In this document: piece after piece, positions 36,196 to 45,736 of the stretch | Numbering within the stretch: the stretch's first letter is position 1 | Layout of the letters: the number at the start of each line of letters is the position of its first letter | Source: Methylobacterium sp. BTF04 | GTDB lineage: Bacteria > Pseudomonadota > Alphaproteobacteria > Rhizobiales > Beijerinckiaceae | Direction of reading: 5' to 3' | Length of the DNA stretch: 64,000 nt | NCBI RefSeq assembly: GCF_010692745.1 | Contig: NZ_JAAHTB010000008.1 | Location: 1-64,000, forward strand | The notes under the pieces: generated by a model | What the model saw: only the letters and a program-made list of their open reading frames with translations | What the model was told of the DNA's origin: nothing | Databases searched by the model: none | Position numbers and translations under genes: made by a program

Positions 36196-39100
36196 ATGAC
36201 GCCCGGAGCCTGGCTGCGCCTCGCCGCGCTTGTCCTCGGCGGACTGGCGCTCGCCTGCCTGGTCTGGTGGGCCGGGCCGCTCATCGCGGTGAGCGACGTG
36301 CGCCCGCTGGATGCCGCCTGGATCCGCGCGCTGGTCTGCGTGCTGATTCTCGGCGCGGTTGGGGCGAAGATCGGCTGGGATCTGTGGCGCCGCCGCCGGG
36401 TCATCGCCGCCCTCCAGGCAGAGATGGCGGGTGCCGAAGCCGAGACGGGCGACGGCGAGGCCCTGAAGGAGCGCATGGCGGACGCGCTCGCGACCCTGAA
36501 GAAGGCCCGCGGCGGCAAGGGCAGCCACCTCTACGATCTGCCCTGGTACATCGTCATCGGGCCGCCCGGCGCCGGCAAGACCACCGCGCTGATCCGCTCC
36601 GGCCTCAAGTTCCCCCTGGCCAAGGGGCGCACGCCGGAGGCGGTCGCCGGGCTCGGGGGCACCCGCTACTGCGATTGGTGGTTCACCGAGGACGCGGTGC
36701 TGATCGATACGGCCGGGCGCTACACCACTCAGGACACCGATCCGAAGGGCGATCGGGCGAGCTGGCTCGCGTTTCTCGACCTGCTGCACCGGACCCGGCC
36801 CAAGCAACCGATCAACGGGGTGATCATCGCGATCAGCCTCGAGGATCTCCTCACGGGTGGAGAGGAGGGACTGGAGGCGCATGCCGGCGCGGTGCGCAAG
36901 CGCCTCGTCGAGCTGCACGACCGGCTCAAGGTCGATTTCCCGGTCTATGCGGTCTTTACCAAGGCCGATCTCATCGCTGGCTTCTGGGAATTCTTCGGCC
37001 AGCTCTCGGAGACCGACCGGCAGATGGTCTGGGGCCACACCTTCCAGACCGCCGAGAAGACCCGGAACATGATCGGCGAGGTGCCATCGGAATTCGACGC
37101 CCTGGTCGAGCGCCTGAACGAATGGATGCCCGACCGCCTCCAGGACGAGGTCGCGCCGACGAGCCGCGTCGTGCTGTTCGGGTTTCCGAGCCAGGTCGCG
37201 GCGGTGCGCGGCCGGGTGGTGGATTTCCTCGGCCGGGTGTTCGAGCCGAGCCGCTTCCACGTCAACGCGACCTTGCGCGGCTTCTACTTCACCTCCGGCA
37301 CACAGGAGGGGACGCCCATCGACCAACTCATCGGCGCCCTGTCGCGCAGCTTCGGCTCGGAGAATGTCGGCGCGGCGGCCTATTCCGGTCGGGGCAAGAG
37401 TTTTTTCCTCACCGACCTTCTGCGCAAGGTGGTGATCGGCGAGGCCGGCTGGGTCTCGACCAACCGGGCGGCGATGCGGCGGTCCAACATCCTGCGGCTG
37501 GCCTGCTACGGCGGCCTTGCGCTGGCCTCGGCGGTGCTCGTCGGGCTGTGGTGGACGAGCTTCCTGCGCAACGAGCAGCTGGTGACGCTCACCAACGGCC
37601 TGACCGGAAAGTATCGGGCGGATGCCACCGAAATCCTGCGCGAGCCGTTGGTCGCCGACCGGAACTTCTCGAAGGTGCTGCCGCTGCTCAACGCGCTGCG
37701 GTATCTCCCCACCGGCTATGCCGGCCGCGACGACTCCACGCCGATCCTGGCGACCTTCGGCCTGAGCCAGCGCCCGCGCCTGCGCTCGGCCGCCGAGACG
37801 AGCTATCGCGCCGGCATGGAGCGCCTGTTCCGCCCGCGCCTCATCTTCCGCCTGGAGGAGCAGATCGAGGCCAACCGCACCAGTCCGGGCTTCATCTACG
37901 AGGCCCTGAAGGTCTACCTGATGCTGGGCGGGCGCGCCGAGGCGCCCCTCGACCGCGGCCTCGTGGTGGCGTGGTTCCGGCGCGACTGGGCCGAGAACCT
38001 CTATCCCGGTGCCGGCTTCGCCCGCGGCCGGCAATTGCTGGAGGACCACCTCCAGGCCATGCTCGACCTCGACGACGGCAGCCCGGCCCTCGTCTCGATC
38101 AACCAGGCCCTGGTCGAGGACAGCCAGCGCACCCTCGCCCGGCTCAGCGTCGCCGAGCGCGCCTACGAGATCCTGAAATCGGAGGCGCGTCCCGCCACCG
38201 GCCGCGACTGGACCGTGCCGCGGGCCGCCGGCCAGGATGCGGGGCTCGTCTTCGAGGCCGTGGGCGGGGCCGATCTTGACAGCGTCCGGGTCCCGTTCTT
38301 CTTCACCTATGACGGGTTCTTCGAAGCGTTCATCGACCGGTTCGGCGACGCCGCCGACATCGTCGAGCGGGACCGCTGGGTGGTCGGGCCGGCCGGCGAG
38401 CAGGAGGCCTACCGGGCGCAATACGGCTCCCTCTTCGCCGATCTGCTCAAGATCTACGCCCGAGAGTTCCAGCAGAGCTGGGGCCAGACCCTGCGCAAGC
38501 TGAAAATCCGCTCGCTCAGCGCGGACAAGCCGCGCTACCTCGCCCTCCAGGCGATCGCCGCGCCGACCTCGCCCCTCAAGTTGATCCTCGAATCGATCCG
38601 CGACGAGACCCGCCTGACCCGCGAACGGCCGGGACGAGCCGGGGCGACCGCCGGTCCGGCCGATGCCCGCACGGTGAAGGTCAAGTCGGTGCTGGCCGCC
38701 GCCGCCGGGCGTGAGGCGGAGCAGCGCGCGGGCGCCGTGCTGCCCTCGGGTGTCGCCACCGTCGCGACGTCGCTCGGCCGGATCGCGACGGAGGGCGGCA
38801 CACCCGCACCCGACCGCTTCGCGGCGGCGGCCAACGACGCGCCCGGGGCCAATGTCGAGGCCGCCTTCCGGCCGTTCCACGCCCTGTCGGAGGGCGAGGC
38901 CGGGCGCCGGGCCACCGATCTGCTCGTCGCCAATCTCAATGAGATCAAGAATGCGGCCTTGGAAGCCGTCAATCCCAATCAGGCGGCCGGCGCCAACAAC
39001 GCCCTGGTGACGCAGACGACGGCGCTGCGCGCCCTCGCCGCGCGTTTCCCCGCCCCCTTCGAGGCGATGGTCCGCCAGATCGCCAACGAGTTCGAGGGCA

Positions 39101-39837
39101 GCGCCACCGGCGCGGCCGTCAGCCAGATCGCCAAGGCCCTGGCCGACGAGGTGATCCGCGAGTGCCAGCAGATCGCGGTCAACCGCTACCCGTTCATGCG
39201 GACGAGCGACCGGGAGGTACCTCTGGCCGACTTCGCCAAGCTTTTCGCCCCCAACGGCGTGTTCGACCGCTTCTTCAGCCAGAACCTCGCGAGCCGCACC
39301 GACCGCTCGCGCCCGCAATGGGTCTGGCGCGTGGACGATCAGGTCGCCCGTGGGCTTTCCGCCGCGACCCTACGGGAGTTTCAGCGCGCCGCCGAGATCC
39401 GCGACGCCTTCTTCGCCACCGGCGGGACGATGCCGTCGATCGCCTTCGCGGTGACTCCGCTCTCGCTCACCGGCGATGCCTCCGTGGCCAAACTCGACGT
39501 GAACGGCAGCGTGGTGCTCATGCAGGCCGGGGTGAACGTGCCCGCCACCGTCCAGTGGCCGGGGCCGGCGAGTCCGGGCCGGACGATCCTGCAGATCGAG
39601 GGCACGCCGAGCTTCTTCGGCGGGGCGGGTGCCGCCACGGTCCTGATCGAGAAGACCGGGACGTGGTCGCTGTTCCGCCTGCTCGATGCCGGCTCCGTGC
39701 TCAAGCAGGGCGATGCCGTGGTGGCGACGATCACGGCCGGCACGCGCCAACTCACGTACCGTTTCAGCGCGACCACCGTCCAGAACCCGTTGGTGCTGCC
39801 GGCGTTGCGCGAATTTCGCTGCCCGACGGGGATCTGA
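36196..39837 (+). CDS. tssM: T6SS membrane-complex protein TssM (IcmF)
   Basis: A 1213-residue TssM. Two N-terminal transmembrane helices (about 8-30 and 42-62), a cytoplasmic NTPase-like domain with Walker A GPPGAGKTT at 122-130, a third helix at about 433-455 (LACYGGLALASAVLVGLWW), and a large periplasmic part with the IcmF-related and VasK C-terminal domains. It spans the inner membrane and normally meets TssJ. GAGGGG lies before ATG 36196. The gene is one base from tagF (stop TGA, then ATG at 39839). Length is near the family's 1100-1200. Confidence 0.95.
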   Translation: MTPGAWLRLAALVLGGLALACLVWWAGPLIAVSDVRPLDAAWIRALVCVLILGAVGAKIGWDLWRRRRVIAALQAEMAGAEAETGDGEALKERMADALATLKKARGGKGSHLYDLPWYIVIGPPGAGKTTALIRSGLKFPLAKGRTPEAVAGLGGTRYCDWWFTEDAVLIDTAGRYTTQDTDPKGDRASWLAFLDLLHRTRPKQPINGVIIAISLEDLLTGGEEGLEAHAGAVRKRLVELHDRLKVDFPVYAVFTKADLIAGFWEFFGQLSETDRQMVWGHTFQTAEKTRNMIGEVPSEFDALVERLNEWMPDRLQDEVAPTSRVVLFGFPSQVAAVRGRVVDFLGRVFEPSRFHVNATLRGFYFTSGTQEGTPIDQLIGALSRSFGSENVGAAAYSGRGKSFFLTDLLRKVVIGEAGWVSTNRAAMRRSNILRLACYGGLALASAVLVGLWWTSFLRNEQLVTLTNGLTGKYRADATEILREPLVADRNFSKVLPLLNALRYLPTGYAGRDDSTPILATFGLSQRPRLRSAAETSYRAGMERLFRPRLIFRLEEQIEANRTSPGFIYEALKVYLMLGGRAEAPLDRGLVVAWFRRDWAENLYPGAGFARGRQLLEDHLQAMLDLDDGSPALVSINQALVEDSQRTLARLSVAERAYEILKSEARPATGRDWTVPRAAGQDAGLVFEAVGGADLDSVRVPFFFTYDGFFEAFIDRFGDAADIVERDRWVVGPAGEQEAYRAQYGSLFADLLKIYAREFQQSWGQTLRKLKIRSLSADKPRYLALQAIAAPTSPLKLILESIRDETRLTRERPGRAGATAGPADARTVKVKSVLAAAAGREAEQRAGAVLPSGVATVATSLGRIATEGGTPAPDRFAAAANDAPGANVEAAFRPFHALSEGEAGRRATDLLVANLNEIKNAALEAVNPNQAAGANNALVTQTTALRALAARFPAPFEAMVRQIANEFEGSATGAAVSQIAKALADEVIRECQQIAVNRYPFMRTSDREVPLADFAKLFAPNGVFDRFFSQNLASRTDRSRPQWVWRVDDQVARGLSAATLREFQRAAEIRDAFFATGGTMPSIAFAVTPLSLTGDASVAKLDVNGSVVLMQAGVNVPATVQWPGPASPGRTILQIEGTPSFFGGAGAATVLIEKTGTWSLFRLLDAGSVLKQGDAVVATITAGTRQLTYRFSATTVQNPLVLPALREFRCPTGI

Positions 39838-39838
39838 G

Positions 39839-40528
39839 ATGCCGTGCGGACTCTACGGCAAGCTTCCGGCCAAGCGTGATTTCATCGCGCTCGGAACCCC
39901 GCGCGCTTTCCTGTCCGCCTGGGAGCCGTGGATCCAGGGCGGCCTTTCCGCCAGCCGTGCCGACCTCGGGGAGGGCTGGGCTCAGGCCTATCTCCATGCG
40001 CCGATCTGGCGGTTCTGGCTCGGGGCGGACATCGCCGGGGAGGCGGTGCTGGGGGCGTTCATGCCGTCGGTGGACGGGATCGGCCGCTACTTCCCCCTGA
40101 CGCTGATCGGCCGCGCCAGCGGCGGAGCGGCCCTGCCGCCGCCGCATCTCGACACCTTCGATGCGTGGTTCGCGGTCGCCGAGACCTTTCTGCTCGCGAC
40201 GCTTTCGGATGCGATCGCGTTCGAGGCGATCACGGCCGGCATCGGTGCGCTGCCCGACCCCGCGCCCGCGCATCCGCCGCCGCAGGCCGGAGAGGTCGTG
40301 CGCCTACGCGGCGGCGCGCTGATCGGCCCCGCCGCGGATGGCGCGTTCGCCAGCGCGCTCGCGGCCTTGACCGTACTCGACCACGCCAGCCTTCACGCGG
40401 GGATGAGCTACTGGTGGAGCGCGGGCGGCGAAGGATTTCCGGCGCTGGCGGCCGCGTGTCGGCGGATGCCGGACCCCCACGCCTTCGCGGCGCTGCTGAC
40501 GGGACGGTTCGATGCGCAGGCCGTCTGA
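39839..40528 (+). CDS. tagF: T6SS regulator TagF
   Basis: A 229-residue TagF (DUF2094/ImpM family), a post-translational repressor of T6SS assembly in Pseudomonas and Agrobacterium. The start MPCGLYGKLPAKRDFIALG and the segment FMPSVDGIGRYFPLTLIGRA are diagnostic. Start ATG 39839 lies one base after the tssM stop. In Agrobacterium TagF acts together with the PppA phosphatase (fused there); here the two are separate adjacent genes. Confidence 0.93.
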   Translation: MPCGLYGKLPAKRDFIALGTPRAFLSAWEPWIQGGLSASRADLGEGWAQAYLHAPIWRFWLGADIAGEAVLGAFMPSVDGIGRYFPLTLIGRASGGAALPPPHLDTFDAWFAVAETFLLATLSDAIAFEAITAGIGALPDPAPAHPPPQAGEVVRLRGGALIGPAADGAFASALAALTVLDHASLHAGMSYWWSAGGEGFPALAAACRRMPDPHAFAALLTGRFDAQAV

Positions 40529-40529
40529 C

Positions 40530-41360
40530 ATGCCGGGCGCTTACGGTCCCGCCGTCGCCGCCACGTCCGGCCTCCGGATCGAGGCCGGCTTCGTCACGCA
40601 TCCCGGCAAGGTGCGCGCTGAGAACGAGGACGACTGCCTCGTGGCGCCCGATCTCGGGGTCTTTGCCGTCGCCGACGGGATGGGTGGCCATTCGGATGGC
40701 GCTCTGGCGAGCGCGACCGTCGTCGAAGCCCTCTCGTCGATCGGGTCGGCGGTCTCGCCCTCCGACCTGATGGCCCGGTTGGAGGACCGCATCCTGCGCG
40801 CCAACGCGGCGCTCTGGTCCCTCGGGCAGGCGCAGGGCGGCGTGGTCGGCTCGACGGCGGCCGTACTGCTGCTGTTCGGGAACGACTTCGCCTGCCTGTG
40901 GTCGGGCGACAGCCGGGTCTACCGCATCCGCGACCGTGCGATCGTGCAGCTGACCCGAGACCATACCGAGGGCCGCGACCTGTTCGAACGCGGCGTGCTC
41001 AGTGCCGCCGAAATGGCCGCCTGGCCGCGCCGGCACGTGATCACCAAGGCGGTCGGCGTGCGCGATCGACCCGAGATGGACCTGGAGCAGGGCGCCCTGC
41101 GGGCCGGCGACGTGTTCGTGATCTGCTCGGACGGCCTCACCGGGCATGTGACCGATGCCGACATCCTGCTCGCGGCCGGCACCTCCGCTCCGCAATGGGC
41201 CTGCGACGCCCTGCTGGAACTCACCCTGGCACGCGGGGCGACGGACAACGTGACCATCGTCATCGTCCGCTGCGGACAGCCGGTGGAGGCTGCCGCGCCC
41301 CCGATCGCGGCGACGACGGTGGCGATCCCCGGCACGGGCGCGCCGCGCAGGAGCCTGTGA
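40530..41360 (+). CDS. pppA: PP2C-type Ser/Thr phosphatase PppA
   Basis: A 276-residue PP2C phosphatase counteracting PpkA. Metal-binding motifs are present: [39 protein letters not shown], and [11 protein letters not shown] near the end. Start ATG 40530 is one base after the tagF stop, the same spacing as tssM/tagF; ATG 40512, with a GGGACGG upstream, is an alternative adding six residues and overlapping tagF. The C-terminal 25 residues are Ala/Pro-rich. The stop overlaps the ppkA start by one base (TGATG). Confidence 0.92.
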   Translation: MPGAYGPAVAATSGLRIEAGFVTHPGKVRAENEDDCLVAPDLGVFAVADGMGGHSDGALASATVVEALSSIGSAVSPSDLMARLEDRILRANAALWSLGQAQGGVVGSTAAVLLLFGNDFACLWSGDSRVYRIRDRAIVQLTRDHTEGRDLFERGVLSAAEMAAWPRRHVITKAVGVRDRPEMDLEQGALRAGDVFVICSDGLTGHVTDADILLAAGTSAPQWACDALLELTLARGATDNVTIVIVRCGQPVEAAAPPIAATTVAIPGTGAPRRSL

Positions 41361-43246
41361 TGGACGAGAGAACCGTCGTCGAGACCAAGGCGCGGATCCG
41401 GGCTGGGCCCGGGACCCGGCTGAACGACCTCTACGAGATCGACGCGTTGATTGCCGTCGGCGGCATGGGCGAGATCTATCGTGGACACGTGATCGAGACG
41501 GGAGATGTGGTCGCGATCAAGACCATCCGGCCCGATTTCGCCGAGAACGCGAACGCCCTGACGCTGTTCCGCAAGGAAGCCGCGGCCCTGCACAACGTCA
41601 ATCACGGGGCGGTGGTGCGCTACTTCGTGTTCTCGGTCGATCGCGGCCTCAACCTGCCCTACCTGGCGATGGAATACGTCACCGGCGAATCGCTGGCCGA
41701 CGCGATGAAGCACGGTCCGCTCTCGTTCGAGAGCGTCGATCTGCTGCGCCGCCGCCTCGCCGCCGGCTTCCAGGCCGCGCACGAAGCGGGCATCGTCCAT
41801 CGGGATGTTTCGCCCGACAACGTGATTCTCCCGGCCGGCGATCTCGGCCGGGCCAAAATCATCGATTTCGGGATCGCGCGTACGCCCCTGGGCGGGCAGA
41901 CGGTGATCGGCGACGGGTTCGCGGGAAAATACAGCTACGTCTCGCCGGAGCAGTTCGGCCTCCAGGGCGGCAACGTCACCGCCCAATCCGACATCTACAG
42001 CCTCGGCCTCGTGCTGGCGGAGGCGAGCCGTGGCCGGCCCGTCGACATGGGTGCCAATCCGGCCGACTTCGTCGCCCGGCGCACCACGATCCCCGATCTC
42101 ACCGGGGTCGATGCCCGTCTCGTCCCGCTGCTGGAGGCGATGCTGCGGCCCGATCCGCGGATGCGGCCGGAGAGTATGGCCGACGTTGCGGCCTGGGAGC
42201 CGGCGCCGGTCGCGATCCGGACCGCGCCCGCCGCGACGGTCCCGCGATCGCGGCGGCGCCTCGCGATTGCCGCCGGCGGCCTGGGGCTGGTCGCCGCGGC
42301 GGGGATCGCGCTGGTCGTTCTGCGCGGACCATCCGACGATGCGACGCCATCGGAGGCGAGCACGCCGCTCGCCGAACGCACGCAGCCGCTCGCCCCTCCG
42401 GCGGCGGTCCCGGCCGAGCGGGCGCCGGCGGCCGAGCCGCCGCCCCGGGACACGGCTGCCGCGGTGTCGTCGGTCCGGCCTCCACCGGACGCCGAACCGC
42501 CTCCGCCACCGCGCGCGGAAACGGCCCCACGGCCAGTGGCGACGCCTGGTCCGGCCGCGGCCCTCGATCCGCCGAGCTTCGCTCCTGCGCTCCCTCCTGC
42601 CCTCGCCCCGGCAGGTCCCGGTTCGCCGACCATGGAGCAGGTCGCCGCCTATATCCGCAGTTACCAGGGCGGGCCGTGCTTCTTCCTGAATCCGGGCTCC
42701 GTGAGCCCGCGCGACGCCGCGGTCGAGGCCTATGGCACGGCGCCGCGCCCGTTCGCGGAGTTCGATGCGGCCTTCACGAAGACATTGGGCTTCGAGGCCC
42801 GGATCCAGTTGCGGCAGATCGAGGCTGCCCAATGTCCCGTGGTCGAGCTGATGGTGCGCCAAGCCCAGGCGAAGCCCTCGAACGTGCCCCACCTCCTCCT
42901 CGACCGCGACCGCATCCCCAGCGGTGAGGAATTGCGCGGCCGGGTCGACCTACCCGACGACCGAGCCTTGCGGCTGCTGCTCGTCGACGGCGACGGGCTC
43001 GTGCACGACCTCGCCCCCTACCTGAAGCGCAACGGCCGGCAGGCGAGTTTCGCGGTGCGGTTGGAGACGCCCGAGCCCAAGCGCGGCCGGGCACAGCTTC
43101 TCGTGGCGATCGCGAGCCCGTCGCCGGCCGCAGCCCTCGGCGAGGGCGCGCGCAGCGACAGCGTCTTTCGGGCGATCGCGCAGGAGGCGGAACAGGCCGG
43201 CTCGGGTCTCGGGCTCGCGGTGCGCTACCTCAAGGTCGGCGGTTGA
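41360..43246 (+). CDS. ppkA: Transmembrane Ser/Thr protein kinase PpkA
   Basis: A 628-residue receptor-like kinase. The cytoplasmic kinase domain (about 22-280) has the glycine loop [10 protein letters not shown], Lys54 in VAIKTI, catalytic HRDVSPDN (Asp149, Asn154), and DFGIA at 169. A transmembrane segment at about 297-318 is followed by a long Pro/Ala-rich periplasmic linker and a C-terminal domain (about 415-628) with conserved Cys residues ([19 protein letters not shown]). It phosphorylates TagH or other T6SS parts in response to an envelope signal, known from Pseudomonas. It is coupled to pppA by overlap. Confidence 0.93.
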   Translation: MDERTVVETKARIRAGPGTRLNDLYEIDALIAVGGMGEIYRGHVIETGDVVAIKTIRPDFAENANALTLFRKEAAALHNVNHGAVVRYFVFSVDRGLNLPYLAMEYVTGESLADAMKHGPLSFESVDLLRRRLAAGFQAAHEAGIVHRDVSPDNVILPAGDLGRAKIIDFGIARTPLGGQTVIGDGFAGKYSYVSPEQFGLQGGNVTAQSDIYSLGLVLAEASRGRPVDMGANPADFVARRTTIPDLTGVDARLVPLLEAMLRPDPRMRPESMADVAAWEPAPVAIRTAPAATVPRSRRRLAIAAGGLGLVAAAGIALVVLRGPSDDATPSEASTPLAERTQPLAPPAAVPAERAPAAEPPPRDTAAAVSSVRPPPDAEPPPPPRAETAPRPVATPGPAAALDPPSFAPALPPALAPAGPGSPTMEQVAAYIRSYQGGPCFFLNPGSVSPRDAAVEAYGTAPRPFAEFDAAFTKTLGFEARIQLRQIEAAQCPVVELMVRQAQAKPSNVPHLLLDRDRIPSGEELRGRVDLPDDRALRLLLVDGDGLVHDLAPYLKRNGRQASFAVRLETPEPKRGRAQLLVAIASPSPAAALGEGARSDSVFRAIAQEAEQAGSGLGLAVRYLKVGG

Positions 43247-43249
43247 GCG

Positions 43250-44890
43250 ATGGGCGCCCGCACTCCCATCGTGCCGTTGCCCGAGGAGGAGTGCCTCGAC
43301 GTAGTGATGCGGCTGCGCTTCGCCGATGCGCCGTGCCGGGCCTGCGGTGCGCTGGGCGGCCACGTTCGCGAGAGCCGCAACCGAGCGTTTTCCTGCCGGG
43401 CCTGCGGGATGAAGGTGTTTCCCTGTCAGGGCACCCCCTTCGCGAAGGCACGGCCGACACTCGCCGAATGGTTCATGGCGATCGACCTCGCCGCGCAAGG
43501 TGACACCAGCATCCGCGCGATCCGGCGGCGACTCGGCACGGATCGCCGCTGCGCGGCCGATCTCGCCACCGGCATCGCGCGCCTGAAGGCGGGCGCCGAC
43601 CCCGCGACACCCGCCTCCTGGTATTCGGAGATCGCGGCCTTCGTCGCCGCGCGCCGGGAGACCGTGTCCGGACGGATTTCGGCTGCAGCGCCGGATCGGG
43701 AGACCCTCTGGGAGACCCTGCGCGCGACGCTGACCCTGCCGCAGCTCGAAGGTCGGCCGATGGCGGGGCTCGTCGCGATCGGCCTGTTCATGCTGGGCGG
43801 GGCCGGCATTGGTTGGCTGCTGGTTCCGCAAGCGCCCGAACCCGACGCGGAACTCGCTCAGGCGACCGCGATCCTGACGCTCGGCGAGGACAAGCCCGTC
43901 ATCCTGGTGAGCGCGGACGTCGCAGCCCAGCTCTACGACGTCACCGATGTCGATGCCGATCCATCCTCGCCCCTAGCCTCGTCGATCCGCATCGCTCCGA
44001 CGCTCGATCGCAAGGGGGCGGCCTCCGCCCAGTCGGGCGCGGCGCCCGTCGCGCCGCCTGCCGTGAAGCTCTCGGCGGGCGTCGGCAAGTCGCTGGTCGA
44101 GGGCAATACCGGCGCGGTGCGCGAGAGCGCGGCGGGCCGCCCCGAACTCGCCGCATACACTGCGCTGGCGAGCGAACTCGATGCCAAGGGACCGCGCAAC
44201 CCGGACGAACTCCTGATCTTCGGACCGATGAAGATCCGCCGCTATCTGGTGGAGAAGATCGTCCAAGCCTCGCGCGTCACCAGCGTCGATCCGGTGCTGC
44301 TGATGGCAATCGCTGACAAGGAATCGAGTTTCAAGACCGAGGTCCAGGCCCAGACCTCCTCGGCGTCCGGGCTTTACCAATTCATCGAGAAGACCTGGCT
44401 CGGGGTCGTGCGCGAATTCGGACCGCGCTACGGGCTGGAGAAGGAAGCCGCCCTGCTCGCCGCCGGCGATGCCGGCGGGGCGCAAAGGACCCGCATTCTC
44501 GACCTGCGCCGGGACCCCTACCTCTCCGCGGTGCTCGCCGCCGAAATGCTCAAGCGCGACAGCCTGCGTATCGCCCGCCGGATCGGCCGCAACCTCACCG
44601 GCGGCGAGGTCTACCTCGTCCACTTCCTCGGGCCGGACGGGGCCGAACGCATGATCGACGAGGTGACCCACAAGCCCGACACGGTCGCTGCCGATCTGCT
44701 GCCCCGTCCCGCAGCGGCCAACAAGCCGATCTTCTACGGCGCCGGCGCGAAGAGTCTCTCGGTCGCCGAGGTTCGCGGCAAGTTCGAAACGATGATTTCG
44801 CTCCGACTCGATCGCTATCGCACCGTCAAAGGCGTGACCGTGCCGAACACCCCGGAGCCGCGCATCGTGCCGGCGGTGGAGAACCGCTGA
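43250..44890 (+). CDS. Zinc-ribbon / transmembrane / lytic transglycosylase fusion
   Basis: A 546-residue protein of unusual layout. Residues 15-113 resemble the N-terminal zinc ribbon of IS1595-type transposases, with Cys29, Cys32, Cys49 and Cys52 and then GTPFAKARPTLAEWFMAIDL and a helix-turn-helix-like helix. A transmembrane helix spans about 172-192. The periplasmic part has a low-complexity linker and an SLT (lytic transglycosylase) domain at about 335-480, with catalytic Glu358 in DKESSF and ASGLYQFIEKTW. No transposase catalytic core is present. Start ATG 43250 is three bases after the ppkA stop. It probably opens peptidoglycan for the secretion channel; the ribbon may be a docking or sensor domain. 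Confidence 0.85.
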   Translation: MGARTPIVPLPEEECLDVVMRLRFADAPCRACGALGGHVRESRNRAFSCRACGMKVFPCQGTPFAKARPTLAEWFMAIDLAAQGDTSIRAIRRRLGTDRRCAADLATGIARLKAGADPATPASWYSEIAAFVAARRETVSGRISAAAPDRETLWETLRATLTLPQLEGRPMAGLVAIGLFMLGGAGIGWLLVPQAPEPDAELAQATAILTLGEDKPVILVSADVAAQLYDVTDVDADPSSPLASSIRIAPTLDRKGAASAQSGAAPVAPPAVKLSAGVGKSLVEGNTGAVRESAAGRPELAAYTALASELDAKGPRNPDELLIFGPMKIRRYLVEKIVQASRVTSVDPVLLMAIADKESSFKTEVQAQTSSASGLYQFIEKTWLGVVREFGPRYGLEKEAALLAAGDAGGAQRTRILDLRRDPYLSAVLAAEMLKRDSLRIARRIGRNLTGGEVYLVHFLGPDGAERMIDEVTHKPDTVAADLLPRPAAANKPIFYGAGAKSLSVAEVRGKFETMISLRLDRYRTVKGVTVPNTPEPRIVPAVENR

Positions 44891-44899
44891 GGCCTCCCG

Positions 44900-44928
44900 C
44901 AGGATGGTCTTGCGATCGCCGCATCCTG
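44900..44928 (+). terminator. Weak hairpin after T6SS arm 2
   Basis: A 7-bp inverted repeat (CAGGATG and CATCCTG, loop of 15) lies nine bases after the stop of the transglycosylase fusion gene, between two converging genes. There is no U tract, so this is only a possible terminator. Confidence 0.3.
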
Positions 44929-44965
44929 ACCGCCTCGCGGTACTACTGGACGGGGCGCACGCCCG

Positions 44966-45736
44966 TCAAAGCGACGACGCGACCGAGCCGAAGCCCATGG
45001 CCCGAGCGCGCTCGCGCACCTGCGCTTTCTGGTCCTCGCGCAGGACGTCGAGGAGTGGGCGGGCCACAGAACTCATCCGCATCGCGGCGCCGATGCCGAA
45101 GGCATCGCTGGGGGCTTGTCCGGCGCGGACCAGGGCGACCTGCTGCGTTCCGATCTCCAGCAGCATCTGCTCGACCGGGAACCAGTAGGGTTCTTGATCG
45201 CGGGTCAGCCGAAGGGACAGCTTGATCCGACGGATCTCGGCCGCGGTGAGCACGGTATCGGCGCGCGTCTCCTGCGGCCGTCTGAGCCTCGGCAATTGCG
45301 GAGGCGCGGCCGCGACGGGCGGCATCGCGACCGGTGGCGACGCTGTGACGGCCTTTCCGTGCGGAACCTCCCGGGACGCGGTCTGCACCGGCGCGGCCTG
45401 CTTTGGCGGAGGCGGCGCAGTCAGGGCTGGAACGGCGGCGTAGGTCCCGCCCTCTCCGAGGCGCGACGCCTCGTCCGATCGGGTCGCGGATGGCATCGGG
45501 GCCGGCCGCTCGGAGAGGACCGCAGGCTGGCGCTGCTCCACCGGTCCGGGGGCTGGCGCCTCCGGCGAAGTGAAGGGTTTCAAAGCCGTGGCGCGCTCCA
45601 TCAGCAGGGCATTCTCCCCCGATGGGCCGAGCCGCTCGCCCGGCAGGAGCGTGATGATGATCAGGGCGCCGGCAGCGACCGCGCCGGCGAAGGCCGCCAC
45701 GCCGCCGGTCAGAGCCAGAACCCGCATCCCGTCCAT
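44966..45736 (-). CDS. Hypothetical membrane-anchored protein
   Basis: A 256-residue protein: one N-terminal transmembrane segment at about 5-32 (VLALTGGVAAFAGAVAAGAL), a long Pro/Ala-rich linker (about 50-155), and a C-terminal helical domain (AAEIRRIKLSLRLTRDQEPY, then ALVRAGQAPSDAFGIGAAM and LLDVLREDQKAQVRERARA). The last part faintly recalls LTXXQ/Spy-like helical proteins, but I cannot name a family. ATG 45736 has AGGTGAG just upstream. It converges on the T6SS arm and is probably not part of it. Confidence 0.7.
   Translation of the reverse strand: MDGMRVLALTGGVAAFAGAVAAGALIIITLLPGERLGPSGENALLMERATALKPFTSPEAPAPGPVEQRQPAVLSERPAPMPSATRSDEASRLGEGGTYAAVPALTAPPPPKQAAPVQTASREVPHGKAVTASPPVAMPPVAAAPPQLPRLRRPQETRADTVLTAAEIRRIKLSLRLTRDQEPYWFPVEQMLLEIGTQQVALVRAGQAPSDAFGIGAAMRMSSVARPLLDVLREDQKAQVRERARAMGFGSVASSL

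Noticed and set aside
43250..43590. Calling the zinc-ribbon segment an insertion-sequence remnant
   Set aside because: It is in frame with an intact transmembrane and SLT domain, has a start three bases after ppkA, and no inverted repeats or transposase core are seen; it is one fused gene.
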